A stretch of 64,000 bases of DNA from Scylla paramamosain (lineage: Eukaryota > Arthropoda > Malacostraca > Decapoda > Portunidae). Below are positions 38,424-52,327 of the stretch, piece by piece. The stretch's first letter is position 1. Each line of letters starts with the position of its first letter. The stretch spans positions 4,358,501 through 4,422,500 of the forward strand of contig NC_087157.1 in NCBI RefSeq assembly GCF_035594125.1. The letters are read 5' to 3'. Both the position numbers and the translations under genes were made by a program. Below the pieces are notes generated by a model. That model was given only the letters and a program-made list of their open reading frames with translations. It made no database searches and had not been told where the DNA came from.

Positions 38424-38904
38424 CTATCATTATTATCTTTTCTTCTTGCATCACATTCCTCTTTTTTCATCATCGTAATATATGTGTGTGTAAGAGGAAG
38501 GGAGAGCACGTGTGAGTGTATATATTGTACGTATGCCTGTGCCCTTCAGCAGACAGAACAAAACGTGGCATGTGAGAAGCCTAACTCAAGCTAGCGTGCC
38601 ACGGGAGTATCTATCCAGCACACAATACCACCACAAGGATGATGACAGACGACCGCCACCACCACCACCACCACCAGCCACCAGCCTCGGCACACATACA
38701 CGCACAGCCCCCAAGAAACAGGCAGACACCGATATGAATGTGCGCATTGTTACAGTCAAAGAACCGCTTTTGTTTGTGTGAGTGTGTGTGTGTGTGTGAC
38801 CTTGAAGTGACACAACACAAGATTTTCACCCCACCTGTCATACAGCCTGAAGAAAGTCTGGGTATGAATGTGTGGTGGCTGAGTGAGGCCCGACTCGTCT
38901 TTAC

Positions 38905-38940
38905 CTGACAGTCACAAAGGTTCACCCACAGACGCAATAC
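38905..38940 (-). CDS. Candidate 36-bp micro-exon
   Basis: On the minus strand a (CT)n-CCCACACTGGTTTCCTCAG acceptor and a CAG|GTAAAGACG donor enclose 12 codons, VLRLWVNLCDCQ, open only in phase 0. It lies between the 58.8-kb and 31.2-kb candidates on the same strand and fits their phase. Micro-exons of this size exist, but short segments are also the easiest to find by chance. Confidence 0.22.
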
Positions 38941-38956
38941 CTGAGGAAACCAGTGT

Positions 38957-39225
<269 letters not shown>

Positions 39226-39489
39226 GGAGTAGGTAGGACGAGAAACGAAGGAGAAACAGAAAGAGAGAATGAGAGAGAGAGAAAAAAAAATAATGCAACA
39301 AATCATACAGTAATCTTGTTAGGAAACCACGCTGACTGGACTTGAGAAAGAGTAAAGTATTGTGTAAGATAATTAATTACCCTGTTCACACTCACGAGGC
39401 AATTATCGAAGTGGTGGGAAAAAATTACAAATACAAGGTTCCGTGGAAGGTTAACGCGCCAGAATATCGTGTAACACTGTGGCTGCAAG

Positions 39490-39710
39490 GAGACGTGAAC
39501 CCTTTATATATTAACTAAAAAACACAATTACATGTCGCGTTGCGTTGAGACAAAAATATACGTGAGAATTTAATGACTCCTCGAAATAGGTTCAGAGACG
39601 TGAACTCATTGTGTCTGCCAAAAACGCAATTACTGAAACCTACCTTTACGTTATGAAACAAAATACGTGAGAATATTATGACACCTCGAAGTTGGTTCCT
39701 CCCCCACCGG
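39490..39710. repeat. Tandem duplication, period 105 bp
   Basis: ACGTGAAC at 39493 and 39598, AAAACGCAATTAC-like blocks, and ACGTGAGAAT at 39560 and 39665 keep a constant 105-bp offset over two diverged copies. 39711-40580 after it is unique, with a GC-rich part near 40380-40560 open on several frames. Confidence 0.8.
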
Positions 39711-40583
39711 TACAGCCCCTCGTGGCCTAAAACTTGAGGTTGTTGCTAATTGGTTCTTCCGGTGACCTAAAGAGTGTAACAAGGAATGGTTGCCTAAAAC
39801 AAAAGCCTATTTTCTTAAGTGTTTCCCCCCTGTAGAACCTATTCTGTGAGGGAAACATGCGAGGAGAGAGTGGAGAAAAGAGAGAAGGGAAATGGGGGGA
39901 CGGTGAGGGGAGAGGTGAGGGGCGCCGCGGTCAGGGAAGAGTTCTGCAAGAAGGTAAGGTATAGGAAAGGTAAGGCCACGGGAATGCCTTTAAGTAAGAT
40001 GGCAATGCGACCCACGACAACAATTTGCCCGTTTTCTCCCTCATAAAAATTACCCCGGTGACTGTTTCAGCAGAAGTATCTATTACCTTGAAGAGTTTGC
40101 CACCTTAAGTTTCTCGAGTAACTTCACAATACAACCTAAACTTTCTTTAGGGACTGGCACCTTTAGTGGGGCTTTTTCATCACTTTTGTTGCCCATGGCT
40201 GGAAACACTCTTACATAAAAAACGGGAAATCCTTCTCATATGGATCTCATTCTTGCACATTACACCTGTCTTGCTCCATCACACTCTTACATGTACCAAA
40301 TACTCATCAGCTCTTCCTACATCCCTCATCCCAGTTCATCCAACATACACCGCAGTGCCTCCCTAACCAAGCCAGAATCCAGTGTACCGGCCAAGCGTCC
40401 CTCCCATTCGCACCCAAGTCCCTCCCCGCCTCGCCTTTGCCCGCCTCACCTCTCCTCGTCAGGCAGCACGGCACGGCACGCCTGACGGGTCGGGTCTGTA
40501 CGGGTCTCCATCACGCGGCCCTCCACGCCCGAACACCTCCCGATCGCCCCTTGAATTATGAATGGCGGGTGCTCAGTATTCCT

Positions 40584-40685
<102 letters not shown>

Positions 40686-41308
40686 CGTTATGGGAGAAAG
40701 GGAGCCAAAAGAAGTGCAACACGCCAGCCAACACCCTTACTCACACTAATTATTTCTCCCCTCCCTACCATCACCTCATCACCTCCCCCACCCCATCATC
40801 ACTCCCCGGTAAATGACTCCCCCCAAAGCCTGCACGAGGCCTTGGCGGGCGCGGCGCTCAACACACGTCTCTGTCGACATAAACAATTATCCCCATTGCA
40901 ATTAACAGGTGAGAGCTGCGTGAGCCGCCGAGCCAGTGTAAGTCTAGGGCGGAGGGGCGGGCCAGCTGCTTCCCTCTAGACAGGTTAATCAGTATAATAC
41001 ACGGTCGTCTCGCCGCCTCCCGCCTCTCACTGCACACTATTCACACTATTCATCCCGGCAGACCAGCACTCATGACCCAAGGCGCCGCGACCTCTGCCCC
41101 CACAGGGATGGTGAAAAGAGGTGCTTCAAATGGCGCACGTGAGAAGCGGGTGACCTACGTAGAGGCAGCAGGCGGCGGCACCTTAAAGTGTATAGGGTTT
41201 GGATGCAAAGAGACGTGATTTTGTACTTAAAGGGAAAATGTGGAGGGATAAAATGCCGTACTGGGTCTTTACACGATGCTTGGCGAAACACTCTCTCTCT
41301 CTCTCTTT

Positions 41309-41477
<169 letters not shown>

Positions 41478-41867
41478 ACACCCTCGTCTCGCTGTAATAA
41501 AATCATCGTCATCAGAAACTATCCCTTATATGTTATTAATACTAAGAAACACATTGATCGCTGTCTTTACCGTCTTTGCCTCACACGTCACTATGTTGAA
41601 GGTCAAGAGGTAACACTCGGTAACATTCTGCCGTCCTATGTAGGTTGTCATTTTTTTCTCTCTCTCTCTCTGCTTTTTTCTTTTCCCTTAGTCGTAAACA
41701 CAGCACCTCCCTTCGCAAAATGAGGGATATTATGTGGCCACGTGTTCGCCAAATGACGCTTTCGAAACCTGCTCATTTCCATCCAGGAGTCACCTTCCCG
41801 GGCGACACAGAGACAGGCGGGGCTCAGACGTAATGCTGCGGCAACAACACCACCTTCGAAGAAAAAC

Positions 41868-41871
<4 letters not shown>

Positions 41872-41945
<74 letters not shown>

Positions 41946-42022
41946 TAATACTGCAATTATCTTACACAAATAGAGTACAACCCATCACACCAATCTACGG
42001 GCACAAAGGAATGGCACCGGTA

Positions 42023-42112
<90 letters not shown>

Positions 42113-42157
42113 TGCCTATTTGTATCCCCTTATGCAGTACAATATCCACAATAAATA

Positions 42158-42242
<85 letters not shown>
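41872..42242. repeat. Three (CT)n arrays
   Basis: Same-strand CT arrays at 41872-41942, 42027-42109 and 42163-42242, separated by unique spacers of about 85 and 53 bp that are not similar to each other. Confidence 0.96.
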
Positions 42243-42247
<5 letters not shown>

Positions 42248-42756
42248 CGTATCCCCACGAAGTAGGTGTGGGACAAGGCTAGAGTTCCCTGTCCTCGTGC
42301 CTTGGCGGGCTGCCACAACACCCACATCCCCAGCCACCTGGACAACACACTCCATTGACACATTAACCCACATCGCGCCTCACTAATGACCAAATACTAT
42401 CAAATTAATTATACCCTGAGAAGGAATAACAAGGTGATTGCTGAGTTCGTGTTTACTTGCAGCCGATCAGTCACCTTGGGAATATCTGAAGGGAATGCAG
42501 TGAAGGACGTCAGGGAAGGAGAGAGGCAAGGAAAGCGTTCTTTTTTCAGAGTGAAGGATGGTGCTGGCATGTGTGTTAGTAAATTTGTATACACTTAATC
42601 AGCTCGTGAGAATTAAGGGTCTGACTATCATGTTACAGTTGCCTCTCTGCCTCACACCCTCACTAATATATTAAGAGGCGTGTCCTTCAAGATCAGTGTT
42701 TAGCCAGGAATGTTATGCCGCCGCCGCCCTGGACACTGACGCCACTACTTGTATTA

Positions 42757-43380
42757 CCAACACCTGCACCACCACTTCTACTGTCTCACCACCACCTCCT
42801 CCTCCGCCACAATCCCCGTCTGTGTGGATCTCCCAGGTAAATTTTCCCACCAACGTTCCATCCACAAGATTGCCCCAAGAATGATTCCCCTAATGTTAGT
42901 TATGTCAAGGTTGGGATAGGTTAAGTTAAATTAGGTTAAAGTTAGAGTAAGTTTGATTAGGTCAGGTTTGGTAAGGACAAGTTAGGTTAGGTTACGTTAC
43001 GTCAGGTTGGACTAGCTTGGATTAGGTTAGGATAAGTTAGGATTAGGTTGGGTTGGGTTACCATCACCTGCACCACCACTTCTACTGTGTCTCGCCACCA
43101 CCTCCTCCGCCACAATTCCCGTCTGTACAGATCTCCCAGGCAAATTTCCCCATCAACGCTCCACCCACAAGACTGCCCCAAGAATGATTCCCCCAATGTT
43201 AGAGTTAGGTCAAGAAGGTTGGGATAGGTTAGGTTAGGTTAGGTTAATTTATGTTACAGTAGGTTTGATTAGGTCTGGTTAGGTAAGGATATCTTGGGTA
43301 AGTTAGATAAGGTTAGGTTACGTTAAGTTGGGCTAGGTTGAATTAGGTTTAGTTAGGCTGGTTTAGATTAGAAGAATTTA
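42757..43380. repeat. 304-bp tandem duplication carrying TTAGG-like arrays
   Basis: The block CACCTGCACCACCACTTCTA to CCCCAAGAATGATTCCCC occurs at 42761 and again at 43065, a 304-bp offset. Each copy is followed by 100-160 bp of degenerate (TTAGG)n/(TTAGGTTAGG) sequence. The first copy continues an open plus frame from 42696 (QECYAAAALDTDATTC) up to a donor look-alike CTCCCAG|GTAAAT. The second copy has GGCAAA there and other changes, so if the first was an exon end, the copy has lost it. Confidence 0.85.
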
Positions 43381-43582
43381 TCATGAAAAGATAACATTTT
43401 CATAAGGGCAGAATGAAACCTACATGCCGCTACCACCACCACCACCACCACCACCACCACTACTACGGTACGTACCATCGCCTTCCCATGGCTGCTACGT
43501 GTACCGTTAGTGGGAAAGTATGTACTGTACAGGTGCATTATCATGTGTGTGTAGCAATATACGGTAAAACTAATTATGTTCA

Positions 43583-43587
<5 letters not shown>

Positions 43588-43671
<84 letters not shown>

Positions 43672-43679
43672 GTGTGTGT

Positions 43680-43720
<41 letters not shown>

Positions 43721-43868
43721 CATGAATGGTGAAGAACAAATGAGCAACGAAGAAAACCTCCCCGAACGAAGGTTTAAAGTCCGACATGACCAAATAAAGG
43801 GAGGAAGAACGTTCAACGAGGAGGAGGAGGAGGAGGAGGAGGAGGAGGAGGAGGAGGAGGAGGAGGAG
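43588..43868. repeat. (CT)n(TG)n and (GGA)n arrays
   Basis: CT at 43588-43667 passes into TG at 43668-43714; GGA at 43819-43868. 43870-44260 after them is A/G-rich AGAACAGAA-type sequence. Confidence 0.95.
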
Positions 43869-44847
43869 TTGAAGCGGAACGAGAGGAGAGGAGAGGAACG
43901 AGGAGAGAGGAGAGGAGAGAAGAGGAGGAAAGAAGAGAGAAAAGAAGAGAAAAAAAGAAGAAACAAAAGAAGGAAACGAGAGAACCAAACATACTAGAAC
44001 AGGAGAGAGCACAGAACATAACATAACAGAAAGAAACAAAACAAAACAGAAAAAAAAATGAATATATGACGAGAAGAGGAAAGAAGAGAACAAAAGAAAA
44101 CAGAACAGAACAAAAGAGAATAGAACAGAATAAAAGAATAGCACATTATAAAAAAACAACAACAGAAGAGGAAAGCAGAAAAGAACACAACAAAACAAAG
44201 GAAGAAAGAAAAAGAAGAGATGACAAGGAAGTAAGGAAGTGTGTTGTGGTGCAAGGAGGAGGAGGAGGAGGAGCGTCAGGCCCTGTCAGCTATACCTACT
44301 ACATGGTTCCCTCGGCAGCCGCTAACCCTCCCTCCCTTCACGGCGACCCCTGAGGTGGTGCCGTTTGTGCCTTACATTCCAGGGCCGTGATGGAGCTGCA
44401 TTTAGAAGCGTGACGGCTGCACACACAGAACAGGCTAGTCTTTATATTTCTAATTAAAGGACAACAGCCATGACTCCTGCACGGCGCCTTTAACCTTTCA
44501 TTAAGCCGCCGCGTAGACTGAACCGGCAGAGGCAGTGTTGTCATAAGCTGTACATGGGCAGGAAGAAGCGCATCCTTATACCTGGACACCTTACGTCAGG
44601 CGTGGAAGCTGCGGCAGATGCGCAAAAAAAGATAGAAGACATGTGGTGTTTCTGGGACTCCCGGGCACGACGCTAAATAGGGTTGCCGGGGGGAGGAGGG
44701 CAAGGCAGGTGATGCATGCCAGGGGGAAGGAGAGGTAAGAGATGGTGGGGAGTTTCTTGACCTGATGCAGATAAACAGGAAGGGTTGCAATGTTGTTAGA
44801 GTATGACAAGACCTGAGCTTGCACAACACGTAGTTTAACCTGACGCA

Positions 44848-45117
44848 ATGAACCAGCAGCAGCGGCGGCGGGAGGAGCAGCAGCTTGTGTTGAGCGGCGC
44901 GGTCCGGACGCTGGAGAGCCCGAGGGTGAACGGGTGTGAGGAGCCGGCCTGCCTGTGCCCGCCTGACCCATATTCCTCGTCGCCTACAGCTCAACACGCA
45001 CTTTTTATGACCCTGAAACAACGTAACCCTCGGAGCTGGTTCTTGTCCCATTCCCGAGCCGCGCATCACACAGCAGGTGTCTTGCCAATGCTGACTCAGG
45101 ATGGATACGAATATTAA
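44848..45117 (+). CDS. Weakly supported open frame, 89 codons
   Basis: A complete plus frame begins at an ATG with a purine at -3 (GCAATGA) and reads MNQQQRRREEQQLVLSGAV, then a proline/serine-rich middle and QDGYEY at its end. The codon third positions are GC-rich and it lies in a repeat-free GC-rich island (44350-45330). No domain, signal peptide or splice signal is recognised. The opposite strand is also open over the same bases (44591-44971), which lowers the weight of openness. Confidence 0.2.
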   Translation: MNQQQRRREEQQLVLSGAVRTLESPRVNGCEEPACLCPPDPYSSSPTAQHALFMTLKQRNPRSWFLSHSRAAHHTAGVLPMLTQDGYEY

Positions 45118-45329
45118 CGACCTCTACTGCCATAACGCGACGGGAGATTACGGTCCGCGCCAAGCAAGAAGCTCAGGTGACCCAGATGCACTGTGCCACT
45201 CCTCAAGGTCACATTCGGTTCAGGGTTTGTGGGGAACTCGTAAAAAGTGGAATGAGGGGACTGGTTGTGAGGACGAGACGGGCAGACTTGGAGAAGAAAA
45301 AATAGCTGAGATGGGGTAGGAGTTGGGTT

Positions 45330-45855
<526 letters not shown>

Positions 45856-46370
45856 GTGTGTAAGTATGTTGCCTCACGTCTTCAGCCTGGCCAGGGTGTG
45901 GGAACAGTACTCAGTCTGGCGTGAGTCTGGCCTGGTATGGGTACGAGCGTTCCCAGCGAAACGAGCGTCGGCCCCACCCTACACACAACCAGTTTGGCCC
46001 ACTCGCTCTCCACAAACAGGTTGTCCATCACTCGTCTACACCCGACGGCCGACTTCTGTCACATTCACCATCACACCATCACCACCTCACACTCACCCGT
46101 CACTCAGCCCAGCCTGTAACCCAAAACACAACTCAAGACGGAGAGCCCCAAGCAATACAAGACCTTTACACTTCCCCAAGATATGATTCATGACTCCTAC
46201 CCACGAACTTCAGATATTACCTTTAAAAAGAATATGTAAATAGAAATTAACCCAATTTTAACATAACCTGACCTAATTTTCTTTATCTATTCACTAATTA
46301 CCATTTAGAACTACTCTTTTCACACCTTCATTTTAAGCCAAATCTTTCTTCTTTATAATAGTCACAATAG

Positions 46371-46429
46371 AAGCCCCATACCGTGACCCACTATGTGCCT
46401 CCTATGCAACACCTCTATGGAAGCTACAG
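46371..46429 (+). CDS. Candidate 59- or 68-bp exon, plus strand
   Basis: Upstream is a strong pyrimidine tract (AATCTTTCTTCTTTATAATAG, ending 46361) with a second AG at 46370. Downstream is a consensus donor (CTACAG|GTAAGGAG). From 46371 the phase-0 frame is KPHTVTHYVPPMQHLYGSY plus two bases. From 46362 a different frame (TIEAPYRDPLCASYATPLWK) is open. The splice sites are among the best plus-strand pairs in the window. No domain is recognised and the frame is ambiguous. Confidence 0.33.
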
Positions 46430-46618
46430 GTAAGGAGATACATGTAAGTTAGAGGCTCTCATAGACATGTTCCTGACCACTGCACTCGTACCCAAGACAG
46501 AGGAGCGAGTGAGTGGAGTGGGGAGTGGGTCTCATATCACTCACTACACTGTCACCTCCCTTGAACCCTCACCTGGTGCACTAATTAATCCTCACCTGAA
46601 TGTCACACGGTCGAGACT

Positions 46619-46620
<2 letters not shown>

Positions 46621-46701
<81 letters not shown>
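46621..46701. repeat. (GA)n microsatellite
   Basis: An 81-bp GA array. Confidence 0.97.
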
Positions 46702-46704
<3 letters not shown>

Positions 46705-46992
46705 GGTAGTACGTTAGGTATATGCAAACGAGGCAAAGTAGCAAGTCATGGGCGAGGATGGCCACCTTAGTACGTGTTCTGTCCTGGTGCGTCCCCATTC
46801 CTGAAGGGCGGCGCCGATTAGCACCGACATTAAGGAGGAGACGCAAGCAGGAGGCGATTCGGACTCGTAATAAGAATCATAAAAACGCCACGGAATGAAG
46901 GTTGGAATTGCCCCAGACACTTTCTCTCCATGGCCCGGATGCCACAGTGACGCCTCCCTCCCTCTTGTCCTCACACACAGACACACACACAC

Positions 46993-47127
46993 ATATACAC
47001 AGATAGACAGACATTTTATTGATCACGAAATATAGTACACAGCATAATTCTAATAACTACTAGCATAGTCCAACAAATCGTTCTTACAAGACGCGGTAAA
47101 TACAACTAAAACATAAGAAACATACAA

Positions 47128-47129
<2 letters not shown>
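46993..47129 (-). mobile_element. LINE 3' tail, inverted
   Basis: Read on the minus strand, an AT-rich segment ends in CGTGATCAATAAAATGTCTG followed by TCTATCTG repeats, the same arrangement as the plus-strand end at 4240-4262. Only the 3' UTR is left; a (CA)n array (47130-47188) cuts it on the 5' side. Confidence 0.6.

Positions 47130-47188
<59 letters not shown>
47130..47188. repeat. (CA)n microsatellite
   Basis: A 59-bp CA array adjoining the LINE tail. Confidence 0.95.
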
Positions 47189-47192
<4 letters not shown>

Positions 47193-47272
47193 CTGACTTA
47201 ATTAAGTATTGGATGTTGGATAGACTTAACATGCTCTTTTTTTTTCTTTTTCTTTTTTTTTTTCTTTTTTAG

Positions 47273-47336
47273 GCAGACTACCATTAGAGAAGAGAATGGC
47301 ACCCCCTTCCCCCTGGCCTCCATCCTTGTGCTCTAA
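47273..47336 (+). CDS. Candidate terminal coding exon, plus strand
   Basis: A very strong acceptor (about 40 bp of T/C ending TTTTTTAG) is followed by a frame that enters with one base, reads QTTIREENGTPFPLASILVL and stops at 47334-47336. The entry phase matches the two spare bases left by the 46371-46429 candidate. I see no AATAAA within the next 250 bp, which weakens a last-exon reading. Confidence 0.22.
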
Positions 47337-47600
47337 CCTGTGCTTAATTTGCCTTTGTTTTGCCAGCGTGTTTGGTCAGTGCCATCTCTCTGTTTGCAGC
47401 AAAGAGTTCGTGCTTTGTCGTACTACCTATTAAGTTTTCTCCGCAGCCTCCTCCCCCACCTCCCGTTTTCTTTTTCCATTACGAGTGTGCCGTTATTCCA
47501 CATGTCTGGTATTACAGTTTCTTTTCTTTTTTTATCTCTCTTCTATTATAATTTTTTTTAATATAAGATTCCAGTGACTTTTTTTCTCTTCTCTTCTCTT

Positions 47601-47607
<7 letters not shown>

Positions 47608-47670
<63 letters not shown>

Positions 47671-47811
47671 ATTATGCTTCCTACATAACAGCAACTCTTC
47701 ATCCACTTCTCTCCCACCCCATCCTACCCCACCATACAGTCATCCACACACCTTGCCATCACATCACCTACATTTCCCTACTTCCTAAACAAACTACACA
47801 TGCACGCCTCA

Positions 47812-47863
<52 letters not shown>
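47608..47863. repeat. (CT)n and (CA)n arrays
   Basis: CT at 47608-47669 (ending in CAG, an acceptor look-alike) and CA at 47813-47863. Confidence 0.94.
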
Positions 47864-47865
<2 letters not shown>

Positions 47866-48109
47866 TTAGTAGACAAGTCCACACCTGAAACACACCAGTA
47901 CTTCGCCACGCCACGCACCATGCATACGCGCCATACACGCCTCCTTCAGTAGACACAAAACACACATCCAATATTTTCTCTCGGTCTCATTCCTTCACTC
48001 CACCTCACTCCACCTCACTTGCGCATCTAACATCTCCCTCGACCTCCTTCCTTCTCCTTCCACCACTCCACTACAGGTACTCCAACAGACTCCGCCTCCC
48101 CCTTGAGTC

Positions 48110-48131
48110 CACTTCCTTACCTGTGGCTCAA

Positions 48132-48201
<70 letters not shown>

Positions 48202-48311
48202 GCGTCCCCCATTCAGAGGCATGATCGGGGCGGCGGACAGTGACCCCGAAAGCCCATGTGAGAGAGCCTGGGCACTGACTGACCAGCCACTGACCCCCTC
48301 AACTCAAACCC

Positions 48312-48368
<57 letters not shown>
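48110..48368. repeat. Two (CT)n arrays
   Basis: CT at 48139-48199 and 48314-48368. On the minus strand the first is followed by GAGCCACAG|GTAAGGAAG, a perfect donor. An ATG with A at -3 precedes the array, so an exon MPLNGGRR-(RE)n-EIEPQ is conceivable, but its body would be the repeat. Confidence 0.9.
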
Positions 48369-48372
<4 letters not shown>

Positions 48373-48489
48373 GTTTTCTGTGGTGGAGGCTGCGTTTTAA
48401 CACTGACTTATCTAAATAAGCTCGTCTCCTACAGTACGTAATATATGTTCTGGTTTTTATGTTTAATTTTTCCAGTTTCTTGGGCGGAC

Positions 48490-48621
<132 letters not shown>

Positions 48622-48769
48622 GCTAATTTATCATACTACCTACCAATAAAAAAAAATTTATAATAAAAGACTCATTTGATACCTTGGTTCCTTTTGGAAA
48701 TTTGTCCTTCAGATCTGAACAACACTTGGAGGGAGAGAGAGAGTGTGTAAGTAAGTACAGGGGAAGCTG

Positions 48770-49123
48770 GTGAAGAATTAAAGCTGCCTCGCGGAAAGAC
48801 GGATGAGAGGAGGAACAAAGGGAATGAGTTTTTCATCACGGAGGAATGTGACAAGGGCGCGCCGCAGGGTCCAGTCCTCACACAGCTCAATCATGTTCCT
48901 GATGTATGTAAATAATATGTCTAATGGATTAAGAAGCCAGACAGGAATACTTGCAGGGGGGAGTTGAAATTATAAGACAAATTATTATCGCTGAATGATG
49001 AAAAAAATATATATTCAAGTACACAAACAGTTTTAGATACATAACAAAGTGTGAGGCTGGTTTGGAAGATGGAGTTTAGCTCATGAGTGTATTACAGAGA
49101 CAACTTAGAGATGCTTAATTCAC

Positions 49124-49199
<76 letters not shown>

Positions 49200-49575
49200 T
49201 TGGGAGGGGAAAGGGGGAGTTTAATTATGATGTTCAGAGTAAGGAAAGGACTGAAACGAATGGATCAACACGATCTGTTGACAAGAGTTGATGGAAAGAC
49301 AAGAAGACATGAATATATGAAAACTAAGAAGGAAAAGACGTGTGTGTGAATACAGTGTGGGAAGAAATTTAACTTCCCAAATGGAGTCATTGACACCTGG
49401 AATGAGATGGTGGTCGTGATGGTGCCTATGTATGTATGTATATGTGTATATTTATCTATTATTGCAAATGTTGTTCTTATGACTTTTATATGGACCATAA
49501 TCTAAACTGTACTCATTATGTCTTATTTAGTCTTTGTATTTTTTGTGGTCAATAAAATCTAATCTAATTTGATCT
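48770..49575 (+). mobile_element. Decayed LINE copy (RT and C-terminal remnants)
   Basis: Broken plus frames show reverse transcriptase pieces in order. KGAPQGPVL near 48853 corresponds to motif B (GVPQGSVLG). Then, one frame over, FLMYVNNMSNG, followed by GVEIIRQIIIAE, matching the segment after the catalytic YADD-type loop, whose Asp pair is lost. Past a (GA)n insertion come VRKGLKRMDQHDLLTRV and FNFPNGVIDTWNEM, the conserved LINE C-terminal block. Several stops and frameshifts are present. The 3' end is TTTTGTGGTCAATAAAATC with TCTAA repeats. Clearly older than the 16-kb copy and of a different subfamily. Confidence 0.82.
49126..49194. repeat. (GA)n microsatellite inside the decayed LINE
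   Basis: A 69-bp GA array that interrupts the LINE remnant between its RT and C-terminal parts. Confidence 0.96.
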
Positions 49576-49715
49576 AATCTGTACCCAAAAACATCCGTAA
49601 ACTCAAGTCTATTATACTAAAAGCTGGATAAAGTGAGATAGGACAGCAGGAGTTTAATCTACAACCTCTTTATCAGATTTAGATAAGCATACATCCACAC
49701 CCACCAACCCACCCT

Positions 49716-49721
<6 letters not shown>

Positions 49722-49770
<49 letters not shown>

Positions 49771-49779
49771 ACATACACA

Positions 49780-49846
<67 letters not shown>

Positions 49847-49848
49847 AG
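49722..49848. repeat. (CA)n microsatellite, 127 bp
   Basis: CA array with ATACAC and ACCCAC interruptions around 49765-49785. Confidence 0.96.
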
Positions 49849-50366
49849 GTCCTCTTTTCTTTCTCTTGTGCACCATACCCTCCCCTACCAAGCCTCCAGG
49901 ACTCCACCAATGGCCTCATCATCCTCTCCACACGTATTTCTTTTCCTCACCATCCTCCTCTTCCACCCTCACACCACTGATGCCCCGTAGAGAGGCACCG
50001 CCCCTGACGACTTCCTCCTCTATATGACCTTCCCTTCCACACACGCCCCTATACCCACCCCCTCCACCTCCCCCTCCTCCCCCTCCTTGTGACCTCTTAT
50101 TTCTTTTTATTCCTCTCCTTTCTCCCCTCACTATATTTTTTACATATGGTTTTGTTTTTGATTAATTTCTCACTAACTCCTTCAACTTATCCGACAAACT
50201 TGCTTCCCAACACTTCACTCGTATTTCTTCCCCAGCACTTCCAGTAAGAACCCGCCAATTGCCCTTCCTTTCATTTCCCTCCACCAAGCGCCGGTGGGAA
50301 AACAAAGGATGAAGCAATGTTAGTTTTACTTTCCCTAAATTTGTTGACAGTCTTCCTCAGAGAGTA

Positions 50367-50596
50367 TGTGGAGGAATGTTAAAAATGTTAAGAGATTGTA
50401 AAGTTTTCCTGCACTACTAACTCCACCCACCGTAATGATCATTTATCAGATCAGTATTTAACCACGAATTCAACTAGTCGATGTGGAGGAATGTCAAAAT
50501 GTTAGAGAAAGTAAAGTTCCCCTGTACCACAAACTCCACCCATTGTAATTACTGTTCATCAAATCATTATAAAACTATGAATTCAATTAGTCTATA
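50367..50596. repeat. Tandem duplication, period about 115 bp
   Basis: TGTGGAGGAATGT at 50367 and 50482 and ACTCCACCCA(C/T)(C/T)GTAAT in both copies keep a constant offset. The two units differ at many positions. Confidence 0.8.
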
Positions 50597-50836
50597 AATA
50601 TTAACTAAAGCCATGTTTGAGAATCTTTACGACGACGCCTCCTCCTCTCTACCCTTCTTTCTCTTCCCTCCCTAAACCTTCCCGTCCCACTCCCTCCGGC
50701 GTCCTCTCGGCGTGCCTCAAGGAGAAGGTCGAGGTCGGGAAGGCAGCGCTGTGCTTCAAACCACAAGAAACTCATTAACAATCGCTTCAGCCCAAACTAT
50801 GAATTTAAGCCTTTGGGGAGAAGTAACCCTCGGTGG

Positions 50837-51076
<240 letters not shown>

Positions 51077-51789
51077 CATGAGCCACAAGGAGCATGCACA
51101 CCCACCCACGCCCCCGACCCCCGCCCAGCCCACGTGGCTCCAGGTGTATAAAATAAATCACAGACACCAACGACTTTCCACTTCCCTATTTGAGTCCTGG
51201 AAATAATGAGGGTCAGGGTGGGCGGGACGCTCCCCTGTGGTGTGGGTGACGACTACCTGCACCCACACCCACACCCACACTAGCTGTCCTACACCCCACA
51301 CCATCACCTCCACCTCCTTCTTCCCTCCCTCTGGTCGTAATGAAGGGTTTTCCAGTCCTCCTCCCCTCCCCTCCCCTCCACGCGTGCCTCCTGAGGGCGC
51401 CGTAATAGAAACCACGAGTCTCTGTATTAGGAATAAACCGAATCCTAAAAAGAATCCTGCGATTCGGTGAGTTTTCCAGGCCCCTCATCTTCCTGGCAAT
51501 TACGGGGAATCGCCTTTGCCTTGGGGGGCTGAGAGGAGGAGGGGGAGAGGAGGAGAAGAGGGGAGGTAGTGATGCCAGCCTGCCTGCCTCCCTCCCCAGG
51601 ACTGCGCTAAAGGTGTCAAAATTACCACATTACTGGATAGAAGGTCACGACACGCCGCTGGGCCTACTTCCACTTCTACCTTTGACTGCCTCCTGCCTCC
51701 CTTCCTTCCCTTCCACCCATCATGAATCTCCCCCTCCCCCTCCCTCTCATCGCAAGCCTGGAGGGAGGGACCGCGGTATGTGTCGGTAT

Positions 51790-51915
51790 CGGTGGTGGTG
51801 GTGGTGGTGGTGGTGGTGGTGGTGGTGTAAGGTAATCAATTATTTGAGAACACCTGATTCCTGGAGCAGATAACAGCCATAAGATACTCACTCGCTTGTA
51901 GGTTAAGGTTGGTTT

Positions 51916-51992
<77 letters not shown>
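51790..51992. repeat. (GGT)n and (CT)n arrays
   Basis: GGT at 51790-51827 and CT at 51918-51992, the same pairing and order as at 50837-51072. Confidence 0.95.
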
Positions 51993-51996
<4 letters not shown>

Positions 51997-52051
51997 GCAT
52001 TTGTGTATGCATTTATTCATATTTGATTGCCTCGTTATTCATTTACTGATT

Positions 52052-52236
52052 TATTCATTCATCCTTTCAGCGATATTGCAATAAACTTATCTGTCTATCT
52101 AATTATGTATGTATGTATTTTATTCATTCATCCTTTCAGCGATATTGCAATAAACTTATCTGTCTATCTAATTATGTATGTATGTATGTATGTATGTATG
52201 TATGTATGTATGTATGTATGTATGTATGTATGTATG

Positions 52237-52322
<86 letters not shown>
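52052..52322. repeat. 69-bp tandem duplication plus (TATG)n and (CT)n
   Basis: TATTCATTCATCCTTTCAGC through ATATTGCAATAAACTTATCTG to AATTATGTATG is present twice with a 69-bp offset and almost no differences, so it is recent. The second copy runs into (TATG)n (52172-52236) and (CT)n (52239-52322). AATAAACTTATCTGTCTATC resembles the LINE tails of this window. Confidence 0.9.
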
Positions 52323-52324
<2 letters not shown>

Positions 52325-52327
<3 letters not shown>

